Below are positions 42,972 to 52,633 of a stretch of DNA of 64,000 nucleotides, one piece after another. Under the pieces are notes generated by a model. That model saw nothing but the letters and a program-made list of their open reading frames with translations. It ran no database searches and was not told the origin of the DNA. Each line of letters opens with the position of its first letter. The first letter of the stretch is position 1. Source of the stretch: Gammaproteobacteria bacterium (GTDB lineage: Bacteria > Pseudomonadota > Gammaproteobacteria > Pseudomonadales > Azotimanducaceae); NCBI GenBank assembly GCA_028821515.1, contig JAPPGA010000034.1:62001-126000 (forward strand). The letters are read 5' to 3'. Both the position numbers and the translations under genes were made by a program.

Positions 42972-43130
42972 GCGTCTGCCTAACTCATCAGGAAATCCGC
43001 GTCGGGTCAAGTGCGGTGTGCCGAACTGTGTTGGTAAAGATGAACGGACAGCGGGCGTGGAGTCAGTCTACCCTGCTGGGTCTGGGTGCCAGCCCTCCGT
43101 TCCATTCGGATAGGGCCTTGGTGGGCGGAG

Positions 43131-43412
43131 TCAGTCCCTGCTCAGCATGCCCTTCAGTTCGGACATCTCACGAGCCAGACTTTCGTGATCGTCCCGGAGC
43201 CGGTCCATTCTCTCGATGAGCATGCCCTTCAGTTCGGACATCTCGCGGCTGTAATCGTCGCGGAGCCGATCCATTCTCCCGATGAGCAAGGATTCCGTAT
43301 GACGGAGATCGCCTTTGAGGTCGCGCATCAGGTAGATGACGACGGCAATGATCGTTGCGGGCGGAAAGATTGCTGCGACCAGATTGATGTCGATGTCTCT
43401 TTCTCCCGCCAT
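43131..43412 (-). CDS. Small membrane-anchored coiled-coil protein
   Basis: 93 residues: one transmembrane helix (IFPPATIIAVVIYLM, residues about 15-30) followed by a charged helix containing a repeated unit (GRMDRLRDDYSREMSELKGM, then ERMDRLRDDHESLAREMSEL). Similar small proteins with MDRL-RDD repeats are common in environmental bacteria, with no assigned function. The start is ATG 43412. Confidence 0.65.
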   Translation of the reverse strand: MAGERDIDINLVAAIFPPATIIAVVIYLMRDLKGDLRHTESLLIGRMDRLRDDYSREMSELKGMLIERMDRLRDDHESLAREMSELKGMLSRD

Positions 43413-43548
43413 GCCGAAGCAAACGTCGAAGGTGGGAAGGATACTCCCTCCGGTTCGAGAACCACAGCAGAGAACGCTGCGATGGTGGTTGAGAAAGGTG
43501 CCCGGAATCGGGTGCGATACCGCCCACCCGCCCACGGGTGGAATGCGT

Positions 43549-44340
43549 CTATGCAGGCGAGGCGTCACCCCGCTTCCTGAACTGCCAGGTGCGCACGATT
43601 TCGAGCACATCCGTCTCGTCGCGCATGGCGGGCGGAAACGGTGCGTACGGTGCGGCGAGTCGAACGATGCGCACGGCCGCCTGGTCCAGCACTTGGTGTC
43701 CAGATGATTCAATAACTTGCACGTCCCGCAATGTCCCATCCGGTTCGATGGCGACCAGCAGGCGCAGGCTGCCGTAGAGCCTGTTCGCCCGGGCCTGCTC
43801 GGGATAGTTGAGCCTGCCGATGCGCTCCACCTTGCGCCGCCAGGATTCCAGGTACCAGGTGTCTTCGGCAGTATGGGTGCGCCCTTCGACAATCCTGCGG
43901 ACCCTTAGTGAACCGCCGGGGTTGTTGGCGTCGAGATTCGCGATCTGGCGCACGGTGTCGGCGTAGTCCAGGTTCAGATCCGGGGATTTGCGCGGGGTGA
44001 TGCTGTCTTCGCTGGCGATGACCGGGTTGGCGGGGGGCTGCAGAAGCGTCTCTGCCGCCTCACTTGGTCCGGGTGTGTCGTTGGGGGGCTGGGCAATCGG
44101 GCGGTCCGGCACCGATTCAGCCGGGTTCGGGGAGGCAGTAGGTGGAGCGCTCACACGGGTCAGCGTCGCTTTGACGACGGATGGCGAGTCCGGCGCATCC
44201 TGGAACCAGTCGACGAGACCCAGTATCACGATCGCGTGCAGCCCCAGTGAGAGCAGCAGCGCAACGGCGATGCCCCTGCGCCGCCTGGTGAGGGGAGCAA
44301 CGGCGGGAGGCGCGGTGATCCTGATGGCGGGAGCGCTCAT
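43549..44340 (-). CDS. TonB-family energy transducer
   Basis: 263 residues. A cytoplasmic basic tip and one transmembrane helix (GIAVALLLSLGLHAIVILGLV), a Pro-rich periplasmic spacer (residues about 60-130) and a C-terminal TonB domain with RIGRLNYPEQARANRLYGSL, VAIEPDGTLRDVQVIESSGH and VRIVRLAAPYAPFP. TonB couples the proton-motive force to outer-membrane transporters. It overlaps gshB by 4 bp (ATGA), a common pairing in gammaproteobacteria. No ExbB/ExbD are in the window. Confidence 0.9.
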   Translation of the reverse strand: MSAPAIRITAPPAVAPLTRRRRGIAVALLLSLGLHAIVILGLVDWFQDAPDSPSVVKATLTRVSAPPTASPNPAESVPDRPIAQPPNDTPGPSEAAETLLQPPANPVIASEDSITPRKSPDLNLDYADTVRQIANLDANNPGGSLRVRRIVEGRTHTAEDTWYLESWRRKVERIGRLNYPEQARANRLYGSLRLLVAIEPDGTLRDVQVIESSGHQVLDQAAVRIVRLAAPYAPFPPAMRDETDVLEIVRTWQFRKRGDASPA

Positions 44341-45317
44341 CGTTGCGCGAGCCTCGCCTCCACCTTGTCCATCAGCATCGACGCGATGTCGAGCGAGAAC
44401 TGCGCGTCAAGTTCCCGGATGCAGGTCGGACACGTGACGTTGATTTCGGTCAGGTAGTCGCCTATCACGTCGATACCGGCGAACAGCAGCCCCCGGCGTT
44501 TCAGTTCCGGCCCGACGCGGCTTGCGATGAACCGGTCGCGGTCCGTGAGGGGCCGGCCGACGCCGGTACCGCCAGCGGCGAGGTTGCCGCGCAATTCGCC
44601 GGGCATCGGTATTCGCGCCAGTGCGTAGTCGACCGGTTCGCCATCGATGAGGAGTATGCGCTTGTCGCCGTCCTCGATCTCGGGGATGTACTTCTGCGCC
44701 ATGATCCGGCGCTGCCCCAGCCTTGTCAGGCTCTCGATGACGACGTGCAGGTTGGGATCGTCCCGGCGGACACGGAAGATGTCGGTGCCCCCCATGCCGT
44801 CCAGGGGTTTGTATACGACATCGCCATGCTCCGAGTGGAAGGCGAGAAGTTGATCGGGCCGCTTGCTGACCATGAGCGGGGGAATGCAGTCGGTGAACTC
44901 GGTGGCGAAGAACTTCTCGTTGCAGTCCCGCAGGCTTCCCGGTGCGTTCACCACCACGGTGCCCCGTGCTTCGATGCGTTCGAGCAGGTAGGTGGTGTAG
45001 ATGTACTCCATGTCGAACGGCGGGTCCTTGCGCATCATGAGCACGTCCACCGTTTCGGGGTCCGCCTCGGCTGGCTCTCCCAACCGATACCAGTCGGCCC
45101 CGGCACGTGCGGGGTCCAGGTCGTCGAGAAAGCCGTCGTCGAGGGCGAGGTCGCGCAACACCGCCGTCGGCCGGTCGTCCTTCCAGGCGAGGTCCCGCTG
45201 TTTGAGATAGCTGACCCGCCAGCCGCGCCGCAGGGCGGCCCGGATCATCGCCAGCGTGCTGTCCTTCTTAAGGTTCACCGAAGCGATGGGGTCCATCAGG
45301 AAAGCGATATGCACCAT
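44337..45317 (-). CDS. gshB: Glutathione synthetase
   Basis: 326 residues, the normal GshB length of about 315-325. N-terminal domain AFLMDPIASVNLKKDSTLAM; ATP-grasp motifs VVYKPLDGMGGTDIF and DKRILLIDGEPV, NLAAGGTGVGRPLTDRD, and the closing FAGIDVIGDYLTEINVT. It ligates glycine to gamma-glutamylcysteine. It is the first gene of a gshB-tonB-like operon. Confidence 0.95.
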   Translation of the reverse strand: MVHIAFLMDPIASVNLKKDSTLAMIRAALRRGWRVSYLKQRDLAWKDDRPTAVLRDLALDDGFLDDLDPARAGADWYRLGEPAEADPETVDVLMMRKDPPFDMEYIYTTYLLERIEARGTVVVNAPGSLRDCNEKFFATEFTDCIPPLMVSKRPDQLLAFHSEHGDVVYKPLDGMGGTDIFRVRRDDPNLHVVIESLTRLGQRRIMAQKYIPEIEDGDKRILLIDGEPVDYALARIPMPGELRGNLAAGGTGVGRPLTDRDRFIASRVGPELKRRGLLFAGIDVIGDYLTEINVTCPTCIRELDAQFSLDIASMLMDKVEARLAQR

Positions 45318-45405
45318 GTTGATCAGCGCCCCAGGGCCCGGCCCGCCATTCGCTCGGTTGTGCCCAGGCTCGCCTCCCGCCCAGCCCCGCAGTGGGTCAT
45401 GGGCG

Positions 45406-46266
45406 TCATGTCTCGGCGACGCGCTGGACCGGCTGCGTGTCTTGCAACAGGTTCAGCCTCCGCAGGATGGCCAGCGTGGGAGGCGCCCTGTTCAGCGTGT
45501 AGAAATGCAGCCCCGGTGCGCCCCCGCCGAGCAGCTTCGCGCAGAGGTCCGTCACGACCTCCTCTCCGAATGCGCGCAACGAGTCCGCGTCGTCGCGGTA
45601 TGCCTCGAGGCGCAGGCGTATCCAGCGCGGGATCTCGGCCCCGCAGTTGTCGGAGAAGCGGGTCAGGCCCTCGTAGTTCGTGATCGGCATGATGCCTGCC
45701 ACGATGGGAACCGCGATGCCGCGCTCCCGGCATTGGTCGACGAAGAAGAAGTAGCTGTCCGGGTTGTAGAAGTACTGGGTGATGCAGCTATTCGCGCCGG
45801 CATCCACCTTCCGTTTCAGGAAGGCGATATCCGCATCGGGTGAAGGGGCGTTGGGATGGATCTCCGGGTAGCAACCCACTTCGATCTGGAGGCCGTCGCC
45901 GAAACACTCGCGGACGTGCGCCACCAGTTCTTCCGCATAACGTACCTTCGGCTGGCTCCCGGGCCCGGGCGGGATATCGCCGCGCAGTGCGACGAGCCGA
46001 CTGACGCCCATCTCGAGGTAATCGGCGATACGCCGGTCGATGGCGGCCGCGTCATCGTCCCCCCAGGACAGGTGCGGCGCCGTGCCGAACCCGGCATCGC
46101 ACAGCGTCTGGACGGTTTCGAATGTGCGGTCGCGCGTGGAGCCGCCGGCACCGTAGGTTACGGAGAAGAACTCGGGACCGGCAGCGTGCAATCGCGCTGC
46201 GGTGCGCGCAAGGTTTGTCCGGCCCTGCGCGGTGCGCGGCGGGAAGAACTCGAAGCTAATGCGCAT
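45406..46266 (-). CDS. metF: Methylenetetrahydrofolate reductase
   Basis: 286 residues, FAD TIM barrel. N-terminal FEFFPPRTAQGRTNL with the catalytic Glu region, FSVTYGAGGSTRDRT, ALRGDIPPG, and FITQYFYN-like block (here SCITQYFYNPDSYFFF). It supplies methyl-THF for methionine synthesis. It lies 24 bp downstream of metK on the same strand, so the methyl cycle genes form an operon. Confidence 0.95.
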   Translation of the reverse strand: MRISFEFFPPRTAQGRTNLARTAARLHAAGPEFFSVTYGAGGSTRDRTFETVQTLCDAGFGTAPHLSWGDDDAAAIDRRIADYLEMGVSRLVALRGDIPPGPGSQPKVRYAEELVAHVRECFGDGLQIEVGCYPEIHPNAPSPDADIAFLKRKVDAGANSCITQYFYNPDSYFFFVDQCRERGIAVPIVAGIMPITNYEGLTRFSDNCGAEIPRWIRLRLEAYRDDADSLRAFGEEVVTDLCAKLLGGGAPGLHFYTLNRAPPTLAILRRLNLLQDTQPVQRVAET

Positions 46267-46290
46267 GTCACGCCGAGCGGGAGACGGGTG

Positions 46291-47442
46291 TCACAGCGCC
46301 TCCGCCAGCGCCTCCGCCCTGTCGGTGCGTTCCCATGCGAAGCTCTCCTCCGTGCGCCCGAAATGACCGTACGCGGCCGTCTGGCGATAGATCGGCCGCT
46401 TCAGGTCCAGCATGTCGATCAGGCCCCTGGGCCGCAAGTCGAAATTCTCTCGCACGAGATGAACGATCGTCGCATCGTCGATCTTGCCGGTGCCGAACGT
46501 GTCGACACTGATCGACGTCGGTTCCGCCACGCCGATCGCGTAGCTGACCTGGATCTCGCAGCGTTCGGCAATGCCGGCGGCGACAATGTTTTTCGCCACG
46601 TACCGGCCGGCGTAGGCGGCCGACCGGTCGACCTTCGAGGGGTCCTTGCCGGAGAACGCGCCGCCGCCGTGGCGCGCCATGCCCCCGTAGGTGTCGACTA
46701 TGATCTTGCGGCCCGTGAGTCCGGCATCGGCGGCGGGGCCGCCGATCGAGAAACTGCCGGTGGGGTTGATGAACACCTTGGTGTCCGAAGTCATCCAGTT
46801 GCCTGGCACGACGGGCTTTATGATCTCTTCCATCACTGCCTCGGTCAGCGTCGCACGGGGCACGTCCGGCGTGTGTTGTGTGGACAGCACGACCGCGTCC
46901 ACCGCAACCGGTCTGCCACGGTCGTAACGGAACGAAAGCTGGCTCTTTGCATCGGGACGGAGGAAGGAGAGGGAATTGCGGCGGGCGTGGGCCTGGCGGG
47001 CGACGAGTCGGTGCGCGTAGGTGATGGGTGCCGGCATCAGCACGTCGGTCTCGTTCACGGCATAGCCGAACATGAGGCCCTGGTCGCCCGCGCCCTGGTC
47101 GTGGTCGTCCGTCTCGTCCACCCCCATGGCGATCTCCGGCGACTGCATCCCCAGCACGTTGACGATGTCGCAGGCTTCCGGGTCGAAACCGCAGGCGAGA
47201 TCGTTGTAGCCGATCTCGGCGATGACATCGCGGACCAGGCGCTCGACGTCGACGGAGGCGTTCGTGCGGACCTCCCCGGCAAGGACCACGAGGTCCGACT
47301 TGATCAGCGTCTCGCAGGCCACGCGGGAGTCGGCGTCCTGTTCGATCATGGCGTCGACGATGGCATCCGAAATCTGGTCCGCCACCTTGTCCGGATGGCC
47401 TTCGGACACGGACTCGGACGTGAACACGCTGAACTCGGCCAT
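46291..47442 (-). CDS. metK: S-adenosylmethionine synthetase
   Basis: 383 residues. The start at 47442 is the usual [19 protein letters not shown]. Other signatures: [30 protein letters not shown] and [19 protein letters not shown]. It makes SAM from methionine and ATP. I searched the 200 bp upstream by eye for a known SAM-responsive riboswitch and could not make one out. Confidence 0.96.
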   Translation of the reverse strand: MAEFSVFTSESVSEGHPDKVADQISDAIVDAMIEQDADSRVACETLIKSDLVVLAGEVRTNASVDVERLVRDVIAEIGYNDLACGFDPEACDIVNVLGMQSPEIAMGVDETDDHDQGAGDQGLMFGYAVNETDVLMPAPITYAHRLVARQAHARRNSLSFLRPDAKSQLSFRYDRGRPVAVDAVVLSTQHTPDVPRATLTEAVMEEIIKPVVPGNWMTSDTKVFINPTGSFSIGGPAADAGLTGRKIIVDTYGGMARHGGGAFSGKDPSKVDRSAAYAGRYVAKNIVAAGIAERCEIQVSYAIGVAEPTSISVDTFGTGKIDDATIVHLVRENFDLRPRGLIDMLDLKRPIYRQTAAYGHFGRTEESFAWERTDRAEALAEAL

Positions 47443-47614
47443 GGAGGCTCCGGGGGTAGGCCCATTGAGAAATGAGGCGCGCATTCTATCGCATAGTGTT
47501 GGCAGGTACGCTCCACCGTCCCCCCCGGTCTGGCACGTCGGTGGTCGAACCTTACTAGCCCCGTGCGGGCCCCTGTGGCAAGTCGACAGAGAACCGTATG
47601 AAGGACTATTTTTA

Positions 47615-47637
47615 ATTTGGATTTCCAAATGTAAAAT
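47615..47637 (+). promoter_or_regulatory. Dyad and -10-like box before the AAA ATPase gene
   Basis: ATTTGGA-TT-TCCAAAT (47615-47630) is a perfect 7-bp dyad with a 2-bp centre, followed at once by TAAAAT (47632-47637), all within 30 bp of the GTG start. It could be an operator over a promoter for a nearly leaderless message. Confidence 0.45.
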
Positions 47638-47643
47638 AGATAT

Positions 47644-48777
47644 GTGATTCAGCGCCCCAATTGGTTGCACAAGGTCCATGACGCATGGTCGCGTCGATCC
47701 GTCGTCTGGCTATCGGGGGTTCGCGGTGCCGGCAAGACGACGCTTGCCCGGATGGTTCCCGGCATCCACCACTTCAACTGCGACCTGCCTTCGACGCGTC
47801 GCGGGATAGAGGACGATCCACGGGCCTTCTTCGGCGGATTGGCGGAGGATGCGCTCGTGGCCATCGACGAAATCGATCGCCTGGACGATCCTGGCCGCGT
47901 GCTGAGCGTGGCTGTCCAACAGTATCCGGACCTGCGGCTGATGGCTGCAAGCTCGTCGATGCCCCGGGACGCTGACACGCTCCCGGATGCGCTTGCCGGC
48001 CGCATGGCGGAACTGCATCTCCCCCCGGTGTCATGGCAGGAGTGCGTTGGCACGTTCGGGATCGAGGACCTGGACCGTCGACTGCTGGGCGGGGGACTGC
48101 CAGGACCGCTGCTTGACCCCGAGAGGGACCCCGGGTTCTTCAGCGAGTGGATCGAGACCTTCTACGCGCGCGACGTGGTCGCGCTGTTCAACACCCGCAA
48201 CCGGCGGGGATTCCTCGCGCTGTTTCAGGAGTTGCTCGGCGACAGTGGCGGCCAGCTTGACTTCGGCAGGCTGGCGGGCATCAGCGGCCAGAGCCGGCCC
48301 ACGGTGAACGTCCACCTGGAATCGCTTCGATGCCTCCATGCGATTCACCTGGTGCGGCCTTTCCACGGCGAAGGCAACCGGGAGATCGTCAGCCGTCCGA
48401 AGTGCTACGCCTTCGACACGGGTTTCGTGGCCTTCGAACGCGGATGGCGCGACAGTGACCGCGGCCGGCTGTGGGAGCACCTGGTGCTCGACGCGTTGCG
48501 GTCGAGGTTCCCCGAAGAGGACATCCTCTACTGGCGGGACAAGTCCGGCCGGGAACTCGACTTCGTGGTCCGGCGGGAAACCGGCGCCGTCGACCTGGTC
48601 GAATGCGAGGTCGTCGACCCGTACGCACTCGACCCCGAACCGGTGGCGCTGTTCCGTTCCCGATACGCCGCCGGCGGAAACTACATCGTGACTCCCGTGG
48701 AGAGCGGGCCGTACCGAATACGCCACGGTTCCCTGACGTTTACTGTCTGCGCCACAAGCTACCTGGACTCGATCTGA
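47644..48777 (+). CDS. AAA ATPase with DUF4143-type C-terminus
   Basis: 377 residues from GTG 47644. Walker A is [13 protein letters not shown] and Walker B-like [10 protein letters not shown]. The C-terminal half ([20 protein letters not shown] winged helix, then [42 protein letters not shown]) is the DUF4143/restriction-fold module of the archaeal-type ATPase family. The family's role is poorly defined. It is a single gene in a well-behaved neighbourhood, with an AT-rich promoter region. Confidence 0.85.
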   Translation: MIQRPNWLHKVHDAWSRRSVVWLSGVRGAGKTTLARMVPGIHHFNCDLPSTRRGIEDDPRAFFGGLAEDALVAIDEIDRLDDPGRVLSVAVQQYPDLRLMAASSSMPRDADTLPDALAGRMAELHLPPVSWQECVGTFGIEDLDRRLLGGGLPGPLLDPERDPGFFSEWIETFYARDVVALFNTRNRRGFLALFQELLGDSGGQLDFGRLAGISGQSRPTVNVHLESLRCLHAIHLVRPFHGEGNREIVSRPKCYAFDTGFVAFERGWRDSDRGRLWEHLVLDALRSRFPEEDILYWRDKSGRELDFVVRRETGAVDLVECEVVDPYALDPEPVALFRSRYAAGGNYIVTPVESGPYRIRHGSLTFTVCATSYLDSI

Positions 48778-48888
48778 CGTCAGCAATGACTGTACCGGTC
48801 TTGCGGTCGGACCCTCGTCCGAGCATCCTACGGCGCGAATGAACGCCCGCAGCCCGTACCGCTATCTGCCCCGGCCGGAACCCTCCGC

Positions 48889-50058
48889 ATGACGGACATT
48901 GCTCCGTCACAGCTCTCCGACCACGCGCTGCCGGGGAAGCGGGTGCTTGTCCGCGAGGATTTCAACGTCCCCTTAAGCGATGGCGCGGTGGCCAGCGACG
49001 CGCGAATCGAAGCGGCGTTGCCGACGATTCGAACATGCATCGAGGGTGGGGCTGCGGTCATCCTGGTGTCGCACCTCGGCCGTCCGACGGAAGGCGATTT
49101 CGATCCCGAACAGTCCCTGGCGCCGGTGGCGGACCACCTGTCGCGTGCGCTCGACATCCCGGTTCCGCTCGTCCGGGACTGGCGCGGCGGCGTGGACGTG
49201 GCGCCGGGCGGGGTGGTCCTGCTGGAAAACGTCCGATTCGAGCCCGGGGAAGCGGCGAACGACGACGGCCTGGCGCGGGCGCTGGCGAGTCTCTGCGACC
49301 TCTTCGTGATGGATGCGTTCGCCACCGCCCACCGGGCGCACGCGTCCACCCACGGCGTCGCCAAATTTGCGCCGGCAGTGTGCGCAGGACCGTTGATGGC
49401 CGCGGAACTGGACGCGCTGGGCCGTGCCCTCGAAGCTCCGCAACGGCCGCTGGTGGCGATCGTCGGCGGCGCGAAGGTGTCGACGAAACTCGAGTTGCTT
49501 GAATCGCTGGCAGGCATCGCGGACCGGATCATCGTCGGGGGCGGCATCGCCAACACGTTTGTCCTCGCGGCCGGAAACCCTGTCGGCGCATCGCTCGTGG
49601 AGCCGTCGCTTGCCGAGACCGCGATGCGCATCGCGAAACGCGTGGACGTGCCGTTGCCGGTGGACGTCATGACCGCCCCCGCGATCGATGCGAATGTTCC
49701 CGCAGTGCTGCGTCGTCCCGGCGAAGTCGGGGAGCGGGACATGATCCTCGACATCGGTCCGGGCACGGCGCGCGCCTGGCGCGATGGTCTCGCCGAGGCC
49801 GGCACGATCATCTGGAACGGACCCCTTGGCGTGTTCGAATTCGACCAGTTTGGCGAAGGGACCCGATTGATTGCGGAAGGGGTGGCGGAGGCAGAGGCGT
49901 TTTCCATCGCCGGCGGTGGCGACACCATTGCCGCGATCGACAAGTATGGCGTGCGCGAGGGCATTTCCTACATCTCCACGGGCGGCGGCGCATTCCTGGA
50001 ATTCGTCGAGCGTGGAACGCTTCCGGCCGTCGAGATCCTGAAAACCCGTGCGCGGTGA
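48889..50058 (+). CDS. pgk: Phosphoglycerate kinase
   Basis: 389 residues. Signatures: [67 protein letters not shown] and [13 protein letters not shown]. Glycolysis/Calvin-type ATP-forming step between 1,3-bisphosphoglycerate and 3-phosphoglycerate. The usual gap and tkt neighbours are absent; the class I aldolase is 4 kb away. It overlaps the following hydrolase gene by 11 bp. Confidence 0.95.
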   Translation: MTDIAPSQLSDHALPGKRVLVREDFNVPLSDGAVASDARIEAALPTIRTCIEGGAAVILVSHLGRPTEGDFDPEQSLAPVADHLSRALDIPVPLVRDWRGGVDVAPGGVVLLENVRFEPGEAANDDGLARALASLCDLFVMDAFATAHRAHASTHGVAKFAPAVCAGPLMAAELDALGRALEAPQRPLVAIVGGAKVSTKLELLESLAGIADRIIVGGGIANTFVLAAGNPVGASLVEPSLAETAMRIAKRVDVPLPVDVMTAPAIDANVPAVLRRPGEVGERDMILDIGPGTARAWRDGLAEAGTIIWNGPLGVFEFDQFGEGTRLIAEGVAEAEAFSIAGGGDTIAAIDKYGVREGISYISTGGGAFLEFVERGTLPAVEILKTRAR

Positions 50059-50917
50059 AGGCGATTACCGCCCGGAGTGGGGATTCGGTGACGCCTACCG
50101 CCGTTTCTACGATCTTGACCTGGGCCAGGACTATTTTCTGGTTTGCCACGGTGATCACCGGCTTGCGGCGCAGGTGTTCGAACCTGCCGGCCCGCCAAGG
50201 GGTTCCGCGGTGGTGGTGCATGGCTACTACGATCACGTTGGTCTCTACGGCCACCTCATCCGATACCTGTTGGGCACCGGTCGCCGTGTGCTCGCCTACG
50301 ACCAGCAGGGCCACGGCCTGTCTACAGGCGCGGCGGCGACCATCGAGTCCTTCGATCACTACGCTGATGCCTTCGAAACGGTGCTGGACATTGCGCAGCC
50401 CCACCTGTGCGAACCCGTGTGCGTGGTTGCGCAGAGCATGGGTGCGGCCGTGGTCATGCAATACGGAAAGCGCCCGGGGTCCCGTACGTTCGAGGGTACC
50501 GCGCTGCTCGCCCCGCTGGTGCGGCCAACCAACTGGCGCTGGAACCGTTTCGTATACATGGTGGCGAAGCGCACCGTCGCCAGCGTCGGCCGCGGTTGGG
50601 TCAACAATACGGAGAACCCGGAGTTCATCGAGTTGTTACGCCGGGACCCGCTCCAGTGCCGCCGACTGCCAGTGCAATGGGTGACGGCCATGGTCGAGTG
50701 GATGTACCGCTTCGAGACCAGCGAGCCATTGCCCCTGCGGCCCCTGGTGGTGCAGGGGGGACGGGACATGACTGTCGACGGTACCTACAACATTCCCGTG
50801 CTTCAGCGAATCTACGACGTCGAACTGCTGGAGATTCCGGAGGCCCGGCACCACCTGGTCAACGAGACGGAAGCCATTCGACGGCAGATGTGGCGCTTTT
50901 TCGACGCTCGCCTGTAA
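50048..50917 (+). CDS. Alpha/beta hydrolase (monoacylglycerol-lipase-like)
   Basis: 289 residues from a GTG inside the end of pgk. Oxyanion HG motif in [21 protein letters not shown], nucleophile elbow VAQSMGAAV, Asp in [13 protein letters not shown] and His in EARHHLVNE. The lid region is short. The lysophospholipase/monoglyceride lipase subgroup is most likely. Translational coupling to pgk is suggested by the overlap. Confidence 0.87.
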   Translation: MRGEGDYRPEWGFGDAYRRFYDLDLGQDYFLVCHGDHRLAAQVFEPAGPPRGSAVVVHGYYDHVGLYGHLIRYLLGTGRRVLAYDQQGHGLSTGAAATIESFDHYADAFETVLDIAQPHLCEPVCVVAQSMGAAVVMQYGKRPGSRTFEGTALLAPLVRPTNWRWNRFVYMVAKRTVASVGRGWVNNTENPEFIELLRRDPLQCRRLPVQWVTAMVEWMYRFETSEPLPLRPLVVQGGRDMTVDGTYNIPVLQRIYDVELLEIPEARHHLVNETEAIRRQMWRFFDARL

Positions 50918-50969
50918 CCTTCACCGTATCGGATCGCGGGGCTATCCTGCGGTCGGAGGGTGGCGCACG

Positions 50970-52352
50970 ATGAGAAGGGGCATGCAACGGGCGTTGGAGG
51001 AGATCTTCACTCCTGCTCGTGTCAGGACTGCTCCTGAGGACCTGGCAACCTGGGGTGGAGACTGGACGCGTGCGTTCAAGGTCGCCCCGGGCGCGATCGT
51101 GTTCCCCCGGTCCATCGACGAAGTCGTCGAGGTGACGCGGCTTGCGAACACCCGCGGCCTTCACCTGGTTCCATCGGGCGGGCGGACGGGACTGTCCGGG
51201 GGCGCGGTGGCATCGAACGGCGAAATCGTTGTGTCGTTTGACCGGATGAACCGCATGCTCGACTTCAACGCGGCGGACCGGGTCGTCCGATGCGAGGCCG
51301 GCGTCGTGACACAGGCCCTGCAGGAGTACGCCGCGGCGCGCAACCTGTTCTATCCGGTGGATTTCGCGTCCAGCGGGTCCAGCCAGATCGGCGGGAACAT
51401 CTCGACCAATGCTGGCGGTATCAAGGTGATCCGCTACGGGTTGACGCGGGACTGGGTCGCGGGACTGACCGTCGTCACCGGGGCGGGCGATGTGCTCGAA
51501 TGCAACAACGCCCTCGTGAAGAACGCGACCGGCTATGACCTCCGTCACCTCTTCATCGGCGCGGAGGGTACGCTCGGCTTCGTCGTTCAGGCCGACATCC
51601 GCCTGCTGACCGCGCCGGCGCCAGCGCGGGTCATGGTGCTCGCCATCGACCGCTTCGCGGATATCCTGGACGTGCTGCAGTGCTTCCGGGACGCCCTGAC
51701 CCTGTCCGCCTTCGAGTTCTTTTCCGAGCTTGCCCTGACCAAGGTGCTGAGCCACCGGGAGGTATCGCGGCCGTTCGCCCGGGCCGCGAACTTCTACGCG
51801 TTGATCGAGTTCGACGCGGATGACGAGGAGGCCGCGCTCGGCGCGTTCGAAAGGGCCGTGGAGCGCGGCTGGGTGGGTGACGGCGTGATCAGCCGGTCGG
51901 ATGCGCAGGCGCGGGCACTCTGGACCCTGAGAGACGGCATCACCGAGAGTATCGCCCCCTATACGCCCTACAAGAACGACATCGCCGTCCGCGTCTCGGA
52001 TGTGCCCGCATTCCTCGAGGACATCGACCGGCTGGTGAGCGCGCACTATCCTGACTTCGAGGTGTGCTGGTTCGGTCACATCGGCGACGGCAACCTCCAT
52101 CTCAACATCCTGAAACCCGAGAACCTTGCCAGCGACGCATTCTACGAGCGTTGCCATCGAATCAGCCCCGCGCTGTTCGAGGCCATAGGCAACCGGGGAG
52201 GCAGCATTTCCGCCGAACACGGCGTCGGTCTCCTGAAACGCGATTTCCTGCACTATTCCCGTAGCCCCCAGGAAATCGCCCTGATGCGGCAGTTGAAGGC
52301 CGTATTCGATCCGAACGGCGTAATAAACCCGGGGAAGCTGCTAGTGCACTGA
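50970..52352 (+). CDS. FAD-linked 2-hydroxyacid dehydrogenase (GlcD/D-lactate type)
   Basis: 460 residues. FAD-binding type 4 (PCMH) domain with VPSGGRTGLSGGAV and FASSGSSQIGGNISTNAGG, followed by the FAD-oxidase C-terminal domain with HIGDGNLHLNIL and EHGVGLLKRDFL. This matches D-lactate, D-2-hydroxyglutarate or glycolate dehydrogenase subunits. The exact 2-hydroxyacid is not readable. It ends before a structured intergenic region. Confidence 0.88.
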   Translation: MRRGMQRALEEIFTPARVRTAPEDLATWGGDWTRAFKVAPGAIVFPRSIDEVVEVTRLANTRGLHLVPSGGRTGLSGGAVASNGEIVVSFDRMNRMLDFNAADRVVRCEAGVVTQALQEYAAARNLFYPVDFASSGSSQIGGNISTNAGGIKVIRYGLTRDWVAGLTVVTGAGDVLECNNALVKNATGYDLRHLFIGAEGTLGFVVQADIRLLTAPAPARVMVLAIDRFADILDVLQCFRDALTLSAFEFFSELALTKVLSHREVSRPFARAANFYALIEFDADDEEAALGAFERAVERGWVGDGVISRSDAQARALWTLRDGITESIAPYTPYKNDIAVRVSDVPAFLEDIDRLVSAHYPDFEVCWFGHIGDGNLHLNILKPENLASDAFYERCHRISPALFEAIGNRGGSISAEHGVGLLKRDFLHYSRSPQEIALMRQLKAVFDPNGVINPGKLLVH

Positions 52353-52393
52353 GCCGTAGAGTGCCACGCAAGTGCCGATCAAGGCGCAGGGCG

Positions 52394-52514
52394 CTAGTGT
52401 CGTGTCACGACACTAGGTGGGCCTGGGCGGGTTTCATGGTGTTGACACCGGAGAAACCCGGGACCCCAGGCGTGGGGGATCCGCCGTAGCCCTCCACCTC
52501 CCTCAATAGAGGGA
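52394..52514. terminator. Cluster of three hairpins
   Basis: CTAGTGTCGT-GTC-ACGACACTAG (52394-52416) is a perfect 10-bp stem. CGGGTTTC/GAAACCCG (52428-52460) encloses a second stem GGTGT/ACACC. TCCCT/AGGGA (52499-52514) is followed by an A/T-rich run. Termination of the FAD gene is likely; the nested stem is cruciform-like. Confidence 0.55.
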
Positions 52515-52633
52515 CACTCAATAAAAAAATTTTATCCTTCGCTGAAGAAAACGATATTGGAAATTATCGCTGGTCGCTGGCAGAGTGTTTGGTACATCGG
52601 GTATTCGGCATTCAGGCCGTTGGGGAAGAGGGT

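Noticed and set aside
47443..47643. Possible SAM-responsive riboswitch before metK
   Set aside because: I could not find a conserved core or convincing pairing by eye. A covariance-model search would decide.
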